A stretch of 64,000 nt of DNA from an uncultured Kushneria sp. (GCF_947497025.1 NZ_CANMFC010000009.1:18027-82026); one strand, 5' to 3'. Positions 9,607 through 19,284 are shown, numbered from the stretch's first letter. Numbers and translations: made by a program. The notes: generated by a model from the sequence alone, not told the origin.

Positions 9607-10293
9607 TTACAGAATCTGTTTGACGTCGTTGAAGGCGACACTGCCCATATTGGGGCCCAGGTCCAGCTTTGTGGTGTTGTTGGCGGTCATCACGCCACTG
9701 ACGTAGCCGTACTGCAGCGCGCGCGAAGCGACCGCCCGTCCGCTGCCATCGGTAGCTGCAATGGTGACCTGATAGGTGCCATCCTCGACGCGAGCATTGG
9801 TGGTATCGGTGCCATCCCAGTTAAAGGACTGCACGCCGGCCTTGATCTCGCCCAGATCGTACTGATTGATGGTGCGCCCTGTGCCATCGGTAATGGTCGC
9901 CGTCACCTTGGCGGCATCTCCGTCAAGTTCGATCCCAAACGGCAGAACGACATCGTTACCCACCTGGATCTTGTTACCTTCTACCAGCACGCCACGGCCC
10001 ACCATGGCGCCGGCCTGCAGTTTCTGGGAGGCATCAATCTGGCCGGTAATGCTCGAGAGCGTATCGTTGAGCTTGTCGATACCGCTGACCGTATTGATCT
10101 GCGCAATCTGGGAGGTGAACTCGGAGTTCTCCATCGGATTGAGCGGATCCTGGTTGTTGAGCTGCGCCACCAGCAGACTCATGAACTCCTCACCCAGCTC
10201 ACTGGCACTGGTCGCACCCATGCCGCTATTGTTCGTGCCGGCGGTATTACTGGTGCCGTTCACACGGCCCACCAGAGAGTTGTCAAATGCCAT
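9607..10293 (-). CDS. flgD: Flagellar hook cap / assembly protein FlgD
   Basis: FlgD is the scaffold that caps the growing hook and is lost when the hook is complete. The 228-residue product has the conserved stretch EFMSLLVAQLNNQDPLNPME near the N-terminus and the C-terminal Ig-like FLG_D region (VQSFNWDGTDTTNARVEDGT). It lies between flgC and flgE. The start ATG at 10293 is preceded by an AAGGAG-type site in the flgC-flgD gap. Confidence 0.95.
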   Translation of the reverse strand: MAFDNSLVGRVNGTSNTAGTNNSGMGATSASELGEEFMSLLVAQLNNQDPLNPMENSEFTSQIAQINTVSGIDKLNDTLSSITGQIDASQKLQAGAMVGRGVLVEGNKIQVGNDVVLPFGIELDGDAAKVTATITDGTGRTINQYDLGEIKAGVQSFNWDGTDTTNARVEDGTYQVTIAATDGSGRAVASRALQYGYVSGVMTANNTTKLDLGPNMGSVAFNDVKQIL

Positions 10294-10316
10294 GATTTAC
10301 TCCTTGATGATCCGGT

Positions 10317-10721
10317 TTACTGACCCAGCGTCAGCGTTTTGAGCATCAGTGTCTTGTTGGTGTTGAGCACTTCGACGTTGGCCTGATAGGAGCGCGCCGC
10401 CGAAATCATGTTGACCATTTCAGATGTGGTATCCACGTTGGGCATACTGACGTAGCCCTGATCATCAGCTGCCGGATTTTTCGGGTCATAAAGACGTCGA
10501 AATTCGCTCTGGTCTTCACTGATCCCTGCCACCCGTACACCGCCGATCTGCTGACCGGGCTCGCCGGCCATTTCAAAGGTCAGCTGTCTGGCGCGATAGG
10601 GCTGACCATCCGGGCCCGCCACGCTGTCAGCGTTGGCCAGGTTGCTGGCGGTCACGTTCATGCGCTGTGACTGCGCCGACAGTGCCGACCCTGAAATATC
10701 GAAAACGCTAAAAAGACTCAT
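10317..10721 (-). CDS. flgC: Flagellar proximal rod protein FlgC
   Basis: FlgC is a proximal rod subunit, exported by the flagellar type III system. The 134-residue protein begins [20 protein letters not shown], has the motif [11 protein letters not shown], and ends with the conserved helix [20 protein letters not shown]. Length is standard. Sits 21 bp after flgB. Confidence 0.95.
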   Translation of the reverse strand: MSLFSVFDISGSALSAQSQRMNVTASNLANADSVAGPDGQPYRARQLTFEMAGEPGQQIGGVRVAGISEDQSEFRRLYDPKNPAADDQGYVSMPNVDTTSEMVNMISAARSYQANVEVLNTNKTLMLKTLTLGQ

Positions 10722-10742
10722 TGACTGTTCTCCTGTCGGTTA

Positions 10743-11165
10743 TCAGGACTCGCGCTGCATGGCGTTTTTCAGGCCCTGCAATCGACTGGTCAGAAACTGT
10801 ACGTCGGCCTGGTAATGAACGGTGTTGTCTGCAAAGTTGACGCGCTCCATATCCATGTCGACCGTGTTGCCATCCAGACTTGGCTGGGTCGGATTGCGAT
10901 ACAGCATATCGATCCCGCCTGCACTGCCATTGGCCTGAGCCGCAATATGCCGGCTGGAGGTCATGCTCAGTGACAGCCCGCTCTGCCCTTCTGCCCGCCC
11001 CTGATTGACGACACGATCCAGTTCGGTTCTGAAGTCAAAGTCGCGCGCCTTGTACCCGGGGGTATCGGCATTGGCGATGTTGGCTGACAGCACTTCCTGA
11101 CGTTCGGCACGCAGGTTAAGAGACTGCTGCAAAAAGTTGAGTGAGTTATTGAGCCGGTCGATCAT
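10743..11165 (-). CDS. flgB: Flagellar proximal rod protein FlgB
   Basis: FlgB is the first rod subunit after FliE. The 140-residue product has the motif LSANIANADTPGYKARDFDF near the N-terminus and the C-terminal VHYQADVQFLTSRLQGLKNA helix. It heads flgBCDE and is transcribed divergently from flgA. The 209-bp space between them should hold the early (FlhDC-dependent) promoters for both directions. Confidence 0.95.
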   Translation of the reverse strand: MIDRLNNSLNFLQQSLNLRAERQEVLSANIANADTPGYKARDFDFRTELDRVVNQGRAEGQSGLSLSMTSSRHIAAQANGSAGGIDMLYRNPTQPSLDGNTVDMDMERVNFADNTVHYQADVQFLTSRLQGLKNAMQRES

Positions 11166-11374
11166 GGGGAGTCACTCCGTTGCGCCATGAATCATTAAAA
11201 CAACAAAGGTTACTTTCTTTTACCTTTTGGAATGAGCGCAGCATAGAGAGCGCGCAACCTTCACCATTGAATGAAAAGGCCGCTTTTTAGGGGTTATTTC
11301 GCGCACTGTTTTTTTTGGTATCTGTCTAGAATGCACAGCATCCATGTAACCGTTTGATAACGAAAGGCCACTTC
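11166..11374. promoter_or_regulatory. Divergent flgB / flgA promoter region
   Basis: AT-rich spacer between two flagellar operons that are FlhDC-dependent in enterobacteria. For flgA a TAGAAT hexamer at 11327-11332 downstream of a T-rich tract is a possible -10. Two imperfect half-sites near 11272-11285 (AATGAAAAGGCCGC) and 11291-11303 (GGTTATTTCGCGC) loosely resemble an FlhD4C2 box; the match is weak. No sigma-28 site was seen. Confidence 0.45.
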
Positions 11375-12085
11375 ATGTCGCTGCCCTTCATACGCTCATA
11401 CCGCAGGCACTGCCGCCATGGCGCCACCTTGTTGCTGGTGGCGGCAGGACTGATCTGTGTCCCGGTTGAAGCCAATGAACAGGTCATTTATGACGTCATT
11501 GAAGGGTTTCTGCTGGAGCAGACGGCCGGTGAAAATGGTGACATCACCATTGAGATCACACCGTCACCGGCCGCAGCCATGGCCTGTCAGGCACCATCTG
11601 CCTTTTTGCCCGGGCGCGGCGGCAAGGTCTCGGGCCGCACATCAGTTGGCGTGCGCTGCCCGGGCAATGCCCCCGAGACGCGCTACTTTCAGGCCTATGT
11701 GCATATCAACGGACAATACCCGGTGGTCAATCGCAATATCATGCCGGGCGATGTCATTGAAGAGAGTGACCTTGACTGGCAGGAAGGGGATCTGACCCGG
11801 CTTTCCAGTCGCTTGATTACCGATGCCTCACAGCTGGTGGGACAGGTATCACAGCGCCGCATTGCGGCCGGTCAGCCGCTTCAGACAGGGATGGTCAAGG
11901 CGCCCGTACTGATTCAGCGCGGTGCCGAAGTTGCCCTGCTGGTTCGGGGCAACGGTTTCATGATCAGTAGCAGTGGCCAGGCGTTAAATGACGCAGGGCT
12001 TGGTGAAAGTGTTCGGGTTAGAATGCCCTCTGGCAGCGTTATCAATGGTGAGGCAAGTCGCGAAGGAGTAGTGGAGGTTCACTAG
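11375..12085 (+). CDS. flgA: Flagellar P-ring assembly chaperone FlgA
   Basis: Periplasmic chaperone that helps FlgI assemble into the P-ring. The 236-residue precursor has an N-terminal signal peptide (hydrophobic ATLLLVAAGLICVPVEA) and a C-terminal SAF/ChapFlgA region with RNIMPGDVIEESDLDW and the terminal GESVRVRMPSGSVINGE. I chose the ATG at 11375, seven bases after GAAAGG, over an upstream TTG that would add seven residues. First gene of flgA-flgM-flgN; flgM also has its own promoter. Confidence 0.93.
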   Translation: MSLPFIRSYRRHCRHGATLLLVAAGLICVPVEANEQVIYDVIEGFLLEQTAGENGDITIEITPSPAAAMACQAPSAFLPGRGGKVSGRTSVGVRCPGNAPETRYFQAYVHINGQYPVVNRNIMPGDVIEESDLDWQEGDLTRLSSRLITDASQLVGQVSQRRIAAGQPLQTGMVKAPVLIQRGAEVALLVRGNGFMISSSGQALNDAGLGESVRVRMPSGSVINGEASREGVVEVH

Positions 12086-12147
12086 TCCCCAAGGCAACTA
12101 CATTACGCTCTGATATCCATTCGATACCTTTCGTTACCAGGATAGGT

Positions 12148-12174
12148 TAAAGAACCTGCCTGTGATGTCGATAA
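12148..12174 (+). promoter_or_regulatory. Sigma-28 (FliA) promoter of flgMN
   Basis: TAAAGAAC, 11 bases, GTCGATAA: 5/8 and 7/8 to the FliA consensus with exact spacing. It lies in the flgA-flgM gap, about 70 bases upstream of the flgM start, which fits the known autoregulatory dual control of flgM. Confidence 0.75.
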
Positions 12175-12243
12175 TGGAGTCAACAGCGCTTGCCTGCGCC
12201 CCTTTATCAGCTCACCCGAGTGAGCGCTTCGGAGAGCATGAAG

Positions 12244-12516
12244 ATGAAAATTGACAGCAACAACGGTTCAATCAACCGCATTGCCAGCCCGGTATCGGTA
12301 TCACGCGTCACGACGCCTGAAGCCGAAAAGACCGAGCAGAGCGCCGCGACGCGCTGGGTACCTTCCAGCGCCCAGGATGGCTCGCAGGACATTGACACGG
12401 CACGTGTCAACGAACTGCGTCAGGCCATTCGCGATGGCAGCTTTGAGGTTGATACCGGAAAAATTGCCGACGGCCTGATCGCAAGCGCGCAGGAGCTGCT
12501 TTCGAACAAGGGCTAG
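12244..12516 (+). CDS. flgM: Anti-sigma-28 factor FlgM
   Basis: FlgM binds FliA and blocks late flagellar genes until it is secreted through the finished hook. The 90-residue product starts MKIDSNNGSINRIASP and has the C-terminal sigma-binding region (ARVNELRQAIRDGSFEVDTG, then KIADGLIASAQELL). GGAG at 12231-12234 lies nine bases before the ATG at 12244 but only three before an in-frame ATG at 12238, which decides the start. Read from both flgA and the sigma-28 promoter at 12148. Confidence 0.93.
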   Translation: MKIDSNNGSINRIASPVSVSRVTTPEAEKTEQSAATRWVPSSAQDGSQDIDTARVNELRQAIRDGSFEVDTGKIADGLIASAQELLSNKG

Positions 12517-12555
12517 GGCATTCCTTTTGCTTGAACGCCTTTGGAGAACACGTGG

Positions 12556-13011
12556 ATGAACGATTACGCCAATATCCTGAACCAGATCGATGAGGCCCTC
12601 GGGCGCTTTATCGATCTACTCGACCACGAGGCCGAAATTCTGGACAGCCATCCGGTGGATATTGAAGCCCTGCTGCAAACCTGTGAGCACAAGGGCACGT
12701 CAATGGTCAGACTGGATCAACTCGAGCGCGCCCGGAGTGCCCTGCTCGAGAGTCGCGGCCTCGGCGCAGACCGCGCCACGAGCGATCGCGCTGCCATCAA
12801 GCTGGAACTCAACGAGTTATGGCAGCGTATCATCGAGCGCACCGAAGCGGCCGCACAGCGCAATCGTCTCAACGGGTTCGTGATTGGCAGACGGCTGGAT
12901 TTCCACAGTCGTGCCCTCAACTTCCTTCAGACCGCAGCCGGCATGACCATGTACGGCCCCAATGGCCGCCAGCACAATATCGGCCGTTCCAGTACGCACC
13001 TGATGGGCTGA
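12556..13011 (+). CDS. flgN: Flagellar export chaperone FlgN
   Basis: Cytoplasmic chaperone for the hook-filament junction proteins FlgK and FlgL. The 151-residue protein is predicted mostly helical and begins MNDYANILNQIDEALGRFID. Sequence identity in this family is low, so the call leans on position after flgM and length. The ATG at 12556 follows TTGGAGA by about nine bases. A strong terminator follows at 13036. Confidence 0.85.
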   Translation: MNDYANILNQIDEALGRFIDLLDHEAEILDSHPVDIEALLQTCEHKGTSMVRLDQLERARSALLESRGLGADRATSDRAAIKLELNELWQRIIERTEAAAQRNRLNGFVIGRRLDFHSRALNFLQTAAGMTMYGPNGRQHNIGRSSTHLMG

Positions 13012-13035
13012 GCTCAGGTTCGACACTCTTGTGCC

Positions 13036-13070
13036 AAAAGGCCGCGCCATGACAATGGCGCGGCCTTTTT
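13036..13070. terminator. Terminator after flgN
   Basis: A 15-bp perfect stem (13036-13050 with 13055-13069) with a 4-base loop, with A on the left and T on the right. It ends flgAMN and, from the other side, can also stop flhBAE transcription. Confidence 0.92.
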
Positions 13071-13192
13071 GATTCTGTATTTGGAGATTTACTCGAGTAA
13101 GCAGACCTGATCATGGATCTGAACGCCTGTCAGGCAATACCCTTTTCACTACCTTCGCATTACCCTGCAGAATTCCCTGCAAAAGGCGTGGC

Positions 13193-13624
13193 CTACTGGT
13201 CCTGCAGGCGATAGTTGACGAATACCTGAGCGGTCCCACCCTGAACTGGATGCTTGAGCATGCCCTTGCCAGGCAGAACAAAGTGAAGTGACAGTGGCGT
13301 ACTGGCCGGCAGCCCGGCAAGGGCACCAGTGCTGCCACGAGCCATATTCAGCGCCACGCATTCTGATGGCGTACACAGCGAAGCCTCTGGCAGCACCTCC
13401 CCCGGCCCCAACTCATAACGCCAGGAAAGCTCGGTCAACCAGCTGTCAGCAGGCGCATTCTCGGCATTCGCCAGCGCCACACGGTATTCCCACCCCTTTT
13501 GCGCCATGTCAGGAAGATTGACCTGAACAGGAATGGCGCCCCCGGCCCCTGCTTCGGCCCAGACCGACGGCCATGCCAATGCGGCAGTGATCATGAGCCA
13601 TGATGCCGACCGAGCTCTTATCAT
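13193..13624 (-). CDS. flhE: Periplasmic flagellar protein FlhE
   Basis: FlhE is a small periplasmic protein of the flhBAE operon; in Salmonella it has been linked to sealing the export apparatus against proton leak. The 143-residue precursor has a signal peptide ending near WA at residue 23, two cysteines (Cys84 and Cys89 in SLCTPSECVAL) likely forming a disulfide, a WRYEL segment and a C-terminal VFVNYR, all as in enterobacterial FlhE. The ATG overlaps the flhA stop (ATGA). Identification rests on both sequence pattern and operon position. Confidence 0.88.
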   Translation of the reverse strand: MIRARSASWLMITAALAWPSVWAEAGAGGAIPVQVNLPDMAQKGWEYRVALANAENAPADSWLTELSWRYELGPGEVLPEASLCTPSECVALNMARGSTGALAGLPASTPLSLHFVLPGKGMLKHPVQGGTAQVFVNYRLQDQ

Positions 13625-15705
13625 GACTGCGATCCGATAATGGCCGTCACACGAATCTGGCGCTCTTCAGGGATCTCTGCCTGGGAGAGCACCACCAGAC
13701 GCGGCAGGCGTCGACGCAAGAACCGCGACAGCAGCGAGCGCACGCCGTGCTGCACCACCAGTACAGCTGGCAGGCCACGCTCTTCCTGGCGCTGAACGGC
13801 GGTTTCTGCCTGCTGGATCAGGGTGTCGGCAAGGCCAGGCTCCAGTGCACCGCCATTGTTGAGCGCCTGCATCAGCATTTTCTCCAGATCAACATCAAGG
13901 CTGATCACCTCAGCAGGTTCCTGCCCCGGGAAATACTGCTGCGTAATGGCACGACCCAGCGCCAGGCGCACGGCAGCGGTCAGCTCCATGGCATCCGTGG
14001 TATGGCCGCCATGATCGGCCAACGTATCAAGAATGGTGCGCATATCGCGAATGGATACGTCTTCCGACAAAAGCTGCTGCAGGATACGGGTCAGCGTGGT
14101 CAGAGAAATCAGCTTGGGCACGACCTCCTCGACCAGACTCGGCGATTCCTTCGCCAGTCGATCCAGCAGCTTCTGGGTTTCACTGCGACCCATCATTTCA
14201 CTGGCGTGCTCACCCAGCAGATGATTAAGGTGCGTCGCAACGACCGTGCTGGCATCCACGACAGTAAAGCCCTGCATCTGCGCCTGATCACGCTGATTGG
14301 CCTCAATCCAGGTGGCGGGCAGCCCGAACGCCGGGTCCTTCGTCATGCGGCCCTCGAGATTGCCCATCGCCTGGCCGGGATCAATGGCCAGATACTGACC
14401 GGGCCACGCCTCCCCTTCGCCGATCAATACGCCATTAAGCGCAATGCGATACTGCTGTGGCTGTAGGGACAGGTTGTCACGGATATGGACAACGGGCGGC
14501 AGGAAACCCACTTCCTGAGCGAACTTCTTTCTCAGACTCTTGATGCGCTTCAAAAGCTCGCCATCCTGATTCTGGTCCACCAGCGGGATCAGGCGATGAC
14601 CGACCTCAAGACCCAGCGGATCGACCAGTTGAACGTCGTCCCAGCTGGCTTCGTGGCTGTCCGTTTTAGCAACCGGGGCCGGTTGCGCCTCCTCGATGCT
14701 AGCCGCTTCCTGCTTTTTCTTGTTCAGATACCAGCCCAGGCCGCCAAGCATGGCAGTGAACAACAAAAACACGATATTGGGCATCCCGGGAATGATACCC
14801 AGAAGACCGACAACGCCTGCCGTTAGATAAAGAACACGAGGATTGGTAAACAGCTGGCCCAGCAGCTGCTGACCCACGTCCTGTTCGGTGTTGACGCGCG
14901 ATACGGTAACACCCGCCGCGGTAGAAATGATCAGGGCCGGAATCTGGCCGACCAGGCCATCCCCGATGGTCAACAGCGTATAGGTATGGGCAGCATCACC
15001 GACTGAAAGCCCATGCTGGGCCACGCCCACCACCAGTCCGCCCACGATGTTGATGACCATGATCAGGATACCGGCGACGGCATCACCGCGTACAAATTTG
15101 CTGGCACCATCCATGGAACCGAAAAATTCAGCTTCCTGAGCGATCTCCTTGCGACGCTCACGCGCAAACTTTTCGTCGATCAGACCGGCATTAAGATCGG
15201 CATCAATGGCCATCTGCTTGCCGGGCATGGCATCCAGCGTAAAGCGGGCCCCGACTTCAGCAATACGACCCGCGCCCTTGGTGATCACCATGAAGTTGAT
15301 GACGACCAGAATCACGAACACCACAAGACCCACGGCAAAGTTACCGCCCACCAGAAATTCGGCAAACGCCTCGATAACCTTACCGGCGGCGTCACCGCCG
15401 TTATGCCCTTCCAGCAGCACCACACGCGTCGAGGCCACGTTGAGCGACAGCCTCAGCAGCGTCGAAAACAGCAGCACCGCCGGGAAGGCAGCAAACTCGA
15501 GCGGTTTGGTGGTGAACATGCTCACCAGCAGCACCATAATCGACAGGGCAATATTGAAGGTAAACAGCATGTCGAGAATAAACGGTGGCAGCGGTAGCAC
15601 CATCATCGACAGAATCATCAGAATCAGGACCGGGCCGGCCAAAAACTTCAGCTGGCTGCTCTGAGTCAGACCGCCCCGGGAAAACAGTGCACTCAATGCA
15701 TTCAT
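13621..15705 (-). CDS. flhA: Flagellar export gate protein FlhA
   Basis: FlhA is the large inner-membrane export-gate subunit whose cytosolic ring receives substrates and chaperones. The 694-residue protein has about eight N-terminal membrane spans (roughly 20-310) with the FHIPEP-type cytoplasmic loop (VGARFTLDAMPGKQMAIDAD), then a cytosolic domain of about 350 residues. Length is that of the enterobacterial protein. It follows flhB by 69 bp and overlaps flhE. Confidence 0.96.
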   Translation of the reverse strand: MNALSALFSRGGLTQSSQLKFLAGPVLILMILSMMVLPLPPFILDMLFTFNIALSIMVLLVSMFTTKPLEFAAFPAVLLFSTLLRLSLNVASTRVVLLEGHNGGDAAGKVIEAFAEFLVGGNFAVGLVVFVILVVINFMVITKGAGRIAEVGARFTLDAMPGKQMAIDADLNAGLIDEKFARERRKEIAQEAEFFGSMDGASKFVRGDAVAGILIMVINIVGGLVVGVAQHGLSVGDAAHTYTLLTIGDGLVGQIPALIISTAAGVTVSRVNTEQDVGQQLLGQLFTNPRVLYLTAGVVGLLGIIPGMPNIVFLLFTAMLGGLGWYLNKKKQEAASIEEAQPAPVAKTDSHEASWDDVQLVDPLGLEVGHRLIPLVDQNQDGELLKRIKSLRKKFAQEVGFLPPVVHIRDNLSLQPQQYRIALNGVLIGEGEAWPGQYLAIDPGQAMGNLEGRMTKDPAFGLPATWIEANQRDQAQMQGFTVVDASTVVATHLNHLLGEHASEMMGRSETQKLLDRLAKESPSLVEEVVPKLISLTTLTRILQQLLSEDVSIRDMRTILDTLADHGGHTTDAMELTAAVRLALGRAITQQYFPGQEPAEVISLDVDLEKMLMQALNNGGALEPGLADTLIQQAETAVQRQEERGLPAVLVVQHGVRSLLSRFLRRRLPRLVVLSQAEIPEERQIRVTAIIGSQS

Positions 15706-15774
15706 GTCAGCGATGACCTGTCAGGGTGAATAGGTTGTCCGGCGCCTTTAATGGGCAACGCAGCGCCCCGGGCA

Positions 15775-16941
15775 TCATGGTTCATTGTTGTCCTCGTCAT
15801 CCGAGGGTGACGGGGTATAGGCCATCTCTTCAGGCACATCGATATGGCCGGGCCGTTTTGGTGTTTTACCGCCTTCGCTGCGATGGCGGCGCAGCTGATA
15901 CACCCAGGCCAGCACTTCAGCAACGGCGGTATACAGCGCAGCAGGAATCTCCCGGCCCAGCTCACCGTGGCGATACAGTGAACGCGCCAGCGCCGGGGCC
16001 TCCAGAAAGGGGATACGGTTCTCCTGACCCAGCTCGCGAATTTTGGCAGCCACGGCATCGGCGCCTTTCGCCACCACCCGCGGGGCCCCCATTTCGTCAT
16101 CCTTGTAGGCCAGCGCCACGGCAAAGTGGGTCGGGTTGGTAATGATGACATCAGCCTTGGGCACCTCACTCATCATGCGTCGGCGCGCGATCGCCTGCTG
16201 CTGCTGGCGAATACGGCCCTTGACGTGCGGGTCCCCTTCGGACTCCTTGTGCTCCTGGCGAATATCCTCCCGGCTCATGCGAAGCTTTTTGGTGTGACTC
16301 CAAAGCTGATAGGGAACATCGATCAGGATGACAACGATGAAGGAAAGCAGGATCAGGGCACAGCAGAACACCAGCAGCAGCAGCATGTGACGCATGGCGG
16401 ACTGAATGCTTTCTCCGGCAAGCCCCAGCAGCTCGCCCTGGTGGCTATAGATAAAGTAGGCCGCGACCAGCGCAATCAGCAGCGACTTGGCAATGGTCTT
16501 GACCAGTTCCGCCAGTGCCTGACTGGAAAAAATACGCTTTAAACCGGCACCCGGATTGAGCTTTTTGACATCAACCTTGAGGGACTTTGTCGAAAACAAC
16601 CACCCACCCAGCGCCATTGGCGCCATCAGCGCCACCACCCCCATAATGCCCAGAATGGGCGCAATGGCCATCAACGCCCGACCGCCCAGCGCCGAGACAT
16701 TGATCATCATTCGAGTGGGATCACGCGCAACGTCTGCATCAAAGGTCAATCCGTCACTCATGACCCCTGACAGCGTCTCCCCCATCCAATTCATGCAAAG
16801 CGCCAGGCCTGCGGCCCCGACGGCCAGCATCAAGAAGGTGGTCAACTCACGTGAACGGGCAACCTGACCCTCTTCACGAGCCTTCTCAAGACGTCGTGCC
16901 GTAGGCTCTTCGGTTTTTTCTGCGTCGCTGTCGCCGGACAT
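15775..16941 (-). CDS. flhB: Flagellar export switch protein FlhB
   Basis: Inner-membrane protein that switches export from rod/hook to filament substrates after self-cleavage. The 388-residue protein begins with a charged stretch (AEKTEEPTARRLEKAREEG), has four hydrophobic spans, and the autocleavage motif NPTH at residues 269-272, the same numbering as in Salmonella. Flanked by cheZ upstream and flhA downstream. A second, stand-alone FlhB C-terminal-domain gene lies at 28880-29167. Confidence 0.96.
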   Translation of the reverse strand: MSGDSDAEKTEEPTARRLEKAREEGQVARSRELTTFLMLAVGAAGLALCMNWMGETLSGVMSDGLTFDADVARDPTRMMINVSALGGRALMAIAPILGIMGVVALMAPMALGGWLFSTKSLKVDVKKLNPGAGLKRIFSSQALAELVKTIAKSLLIALVAAYFIYSHQGELLGLAGESIQSAMRHMLLLLVFCCALILLSFIVVILIDVPYQLWSHTKKLRMSREDIRQEHKESEGDPHVKGRIRQQQQAIARRRMMSEVPKADVIITNPTHFAVALAYKDDEMGAPRVVAKGADAVAAKIRELGQENRIPFLEAPALARSLYRHGELGREIPAALYTAVAEVLAWVYQLRRHRSEGGKTPKRPGHIDVPEEMAYTPSPSDDEDNNEP

Positions 16942-17070
16942 TTCGACCCCATGAAATCATGTGGAGCATCGTGCTCACTGGGCGACATTGTGCGAGGAAG
17001 GAAGGGAAAACAATCGCTGGAATAGCCCGCCCGAGGGAGAGCTATTCGACACATAAGCAGGAAATATGAA

Positions 17071-17739
17071 CTAGAAGCCGAGGCTGTCGAGCAGATCATC
17101 GACCTGTGACTGATCGGTCACGATGTCGGTGCGTCCTTCCGTCTTGATCTGCGGCCCGTTGAGCAGGCCGTCGGAAGTCTGGCTGGTACTCTCCCTGGCA
17201 CGCTCACGCATGGCTTCGGAGGGCATGTTGTCAATCAGCACCTGCAGGAGCTCACGCTCGATCTCGCGGATCACCTCCATCATCTTTTTGATGACCTGCC
17301 CGGTCAGATCCTGGAAGTCCTGAGCCATCATGACTTCCATCAGCTGACTCTGGGTCGCGCGGGTCTGTGCCGGCACCCATTCAAGATAGGCTCGGGTATC
17401 TCCAACCAGATCACGCGCTTCGGCCTGCTCAAGCGGCTTGTCGAACCACTGATCCCAGCGCCCGGCGAGCTCGGCCGACTGTTTTTCGATGTTGTCCTGA
17501 ATGGGCTGAGCAATTTCGATGGCATTGAGCGAGCGCTCGGCGGCCTGCTCGGTCATGGAGGCAATGTAGCTCAGGCGATCGCGGGAATCGGGAATGGCCT
17601 GGGCGGCCTTCTCGACTTCCTTGTCCAGACCCAGCTCTCGCATATTGTCACGCAACGCACGTGTCAGATGACCAATTCTGGCAATAAGGTCCGGCGGGAT
17701 CGCATCTTCTGCGTTCTGCGGTTTGGCATTGGCTGTCAT
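17071..17739 (-). CDS. cheZ: CheY-phosphate phosphatase CheZ
   Basis: CheZ accelerates dephosphorylation of CheY-P, resetting the swimming signal. The 222-residue protein has the catalytic segment AQDFQDLTGQVIKKMM, with Asp144 and Gln148 as the active-site pair, inside a long helical hairpin, and the CheY-binding C-terminal tail DDLLDSLGF. The ATG at 17739 with GGGAG eight bases upstream is preferred over a GTG three codons earlier. It follows cheY and ends the aer-cheRDBYZ set. A 7-bp hairpin at 17020-17047 lies just past the stop. Confidence 0.94.
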   Translation of the reverse strand: MTANAKPQNAEDAIPPDLIARIGHLTRALRDNMRELGLDKEVEKAAQAIPDSRDRLSYIASMTEQAAERSLNAIEIAQPIQDNIEKQSAELAGRWDQWFDKPLEQAEARDLVGDTRAYLEWVPAQTRATQSQLMEVMMAQDFQDLTGQVIKKMMEVIREIERELLQVLIDNMPSEAMRERARESTSQTSDGLLNGPQIKTEGRTDIVTDQSQVDDLLDSLGF

Positions 17740-17769
17740 GTCATTCACTCCCGATGGCTATCCGCAGAC

Positions 17770-18159
17770 TTATTTATCGAGCTTTTCGAAGATCTTGTTC
17801 AACTTCTCTTCGAGCGTTGCGGCGGTAAAGGGTTTCACCACGTAACCATTGGCACCGGCCTGAGCCGCCGCAATGATGTTTTCCTTTTTGGCTTCTGCCG
17901 TCACCATCAGTACCGGAAGATGCTTGAGATTGTCATCGGCGCGAATCTGCTTGAGCATTTCCAGACCGTCCAGGTTCGGCATGTTCCAGTCAGAAACCAC
18001 AAAGCCAAAGCTGTCACTGCGAAGCTTTGCCAGACCATCAACGCCGTCTTCGGCTTCATCAACATTGTTGAAGCCAAGCTCCTTGAGGAGGTTGCGCACG
18101 ATACGACGCATGGTGGGAAAGTCGTCCACCACCAGGATATGAATGTTCTTGTCAGCCAT
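17770..18159 (-). CDS. cheY: Chemotaxis response regulator CheY
   Basis: Phosphorylated by CheA, CheY binds the flagellar switch to change rotation direction. The 129-residue single receiver domain starts [14 protein letters not shown], with acidic pocket Asp12/Asp13, phospho-acceptor Asp57 and Lys109, and is very close to enterobacterial CheY. AAGGA lies about ten bases before the ATG at 18159 but almost touches the in-frame ATG at 18168, which decides for the shorter form. 63 bp after cheB. Confidence 0.96.
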   Translation of the reverse strand: MADKNIHILVVDDFPTMRRIVRNLLKELGFNNVDEAEDGVDGLAKLRSDSFGFVVSDWNMPNLDGLEMLKQIRADDNLKHLPVLMVTAEAKKENIIAAAQAGANGYVVKPFTAATLEEKLNKIFEKLDK

Positions 18160-18222
18160 GTCTGTCATTTCCTTTTTAAATAAATGCGCTCGCGCGCGAG
18201 TCAACGATTCAGTGGTACCGCG

Positions 18223-19284
18223 CTAGACGCGCAGCGCCTGACGATTATTGCCACCCAGCTGTGCCAGCGCTCGCTCGCACATGCTGGTGATGGAGACGAT
18301 TTCACATGCAGCACCCAGGGCTATGGCCTCACGCGGCATGCCAAAGACCACACAGCTGGCCTCATCCTGCGCCAGCGTCCAGGCTCCGGCCTGGCGCATC
18401 TTCAAAAGCCCCTGGGCACCATCCTTGCCCATGCCGGTCAACAGCACACCGATGGCATTCTTGCCTGCGCTGATGGCGGCGGATTCAAACAGCGCATCAA
18501 CGGAGGGCCGGTGACGATTGATGGGCGCTTCATGGTCCAGCGAAATTACATAGTTGGCACCGCTTCGAACCAGACGCAGGTGTGTTTCACCACCGGGTGC
18601 CAGATAAGCATGACCGGGCAGCACACGCTCACCATGAACGGCTTCGCGAACGGTAATGCGGCAAAGACTGTCCAGACGCGCGGCAAAGGATTTGGTAAAC
18701 CCGGCCGGCATGTGCTGGGTGATCAATATCGCCGGGCTATCCGAGGGCAGTGGCATCAGAAATTCCCGAATCGCCTCTGTCCCACCCGTCGAGGCGCCTA
18801 CAATCAGAAGCTTCTCGCTGGAGTACAGCGGCGCACGAAGAGCCGCCGGCGCAGGCGTCGACGAGGACTGAGCCACCTTGAGCCTTGCCCTTGAGGCCGC
18901 TCGAATCTTGTCGGTGATGGCATGAGCGTATTCGGCCATGCCTTCACGAATGCCAAGCTGTGGCTTGGTGACGAAGTCCACTGCACCCAGCTCAAGCGCT
19001 CGCATGGTGATTTCCGAACCGCGCTCTGTCAGGGAAGAGACCATGACGACCGGCATGGGGCGCAGGCGCATGAGCCTTTCCAGAAAATCCAGTCCATCCA
19101 TGCGCGGCATCTCGACATCCAGTGTCAGCACATCGGGATTGGTTTTCTTGATCAGATCACGAGCCACCAGGGGATCCGGAGCCGTGGCGACCACTTCCAT
19201 GTCCGGTTCCTGATTGATGATTTCGCTGATCAGGCTGCGAATCAGTGCCGAATCGTCAACACACAATACCTTGATCTTGCTCAC
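18223..19284 (-). CDS. cheB: Chemotaxis methylesterase/deamidase CheB
   Basis: CheB removes methyl groups from chemoreceptors during adaptation. The 353-residue protein has a receiver domain (1-125, phospho-acceptor Asp56 in LDVEMP) and a C-terminal esterase with the Ser (GASTGGTEA), His (ITQHMPAGF) and Asp ([11 protein letters not shown]) triad. The start is GTG, preceded at seven bases by AAGGAG, and overlaps the cheD stop by four bases (GTGA), a sign of coupled translation. Confidence 0.96.
   Translation of the reverse strand: MSKIKVLCVDDSALIRSLISEIINQEPDMEVVATAPDPLVARDLIKKTNPDVLTLDVEMPRMDGLDFLERLMRLRPMPVVMVSSLTERGSEITMRALELGAVDFVTKPQLGIREGMAEYAHAITDKIRAASRARLKVAQSSSTPAPAALRAPLYSSEKLLIVGASTGGTEAIREFLMPLPSDSPAILITQHMPAGFTKSFAARLDSLCRITVREAVHGERVLPGHAYLAPGGETHLRLVRSGANYVISLDHEAPINRHRPSVDALFESAAISAGKNAIGVLLTGMGKDGAQGLLKMRQAGAWTLAQDEASCVVFGMPREAIALGAACEIVSITSMCERALAQLGGNNRQALRV

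Noticed and set aside
13747..14466. 239-codon open frame opposite flhA
   Set aside because: Fully antisense to a certain gene, with no recognisable protein pattern; an effect of codon bias. The same applies to long antisense frames at 4617-5429, 6474-7307 and 9559-10323.
16942..17070. Hairpin at 17020-17047 as cheZ terminator
   Set aside because: Only 7 bp with a 14-base loop and no T run; too weak to list as a terminator on its own.
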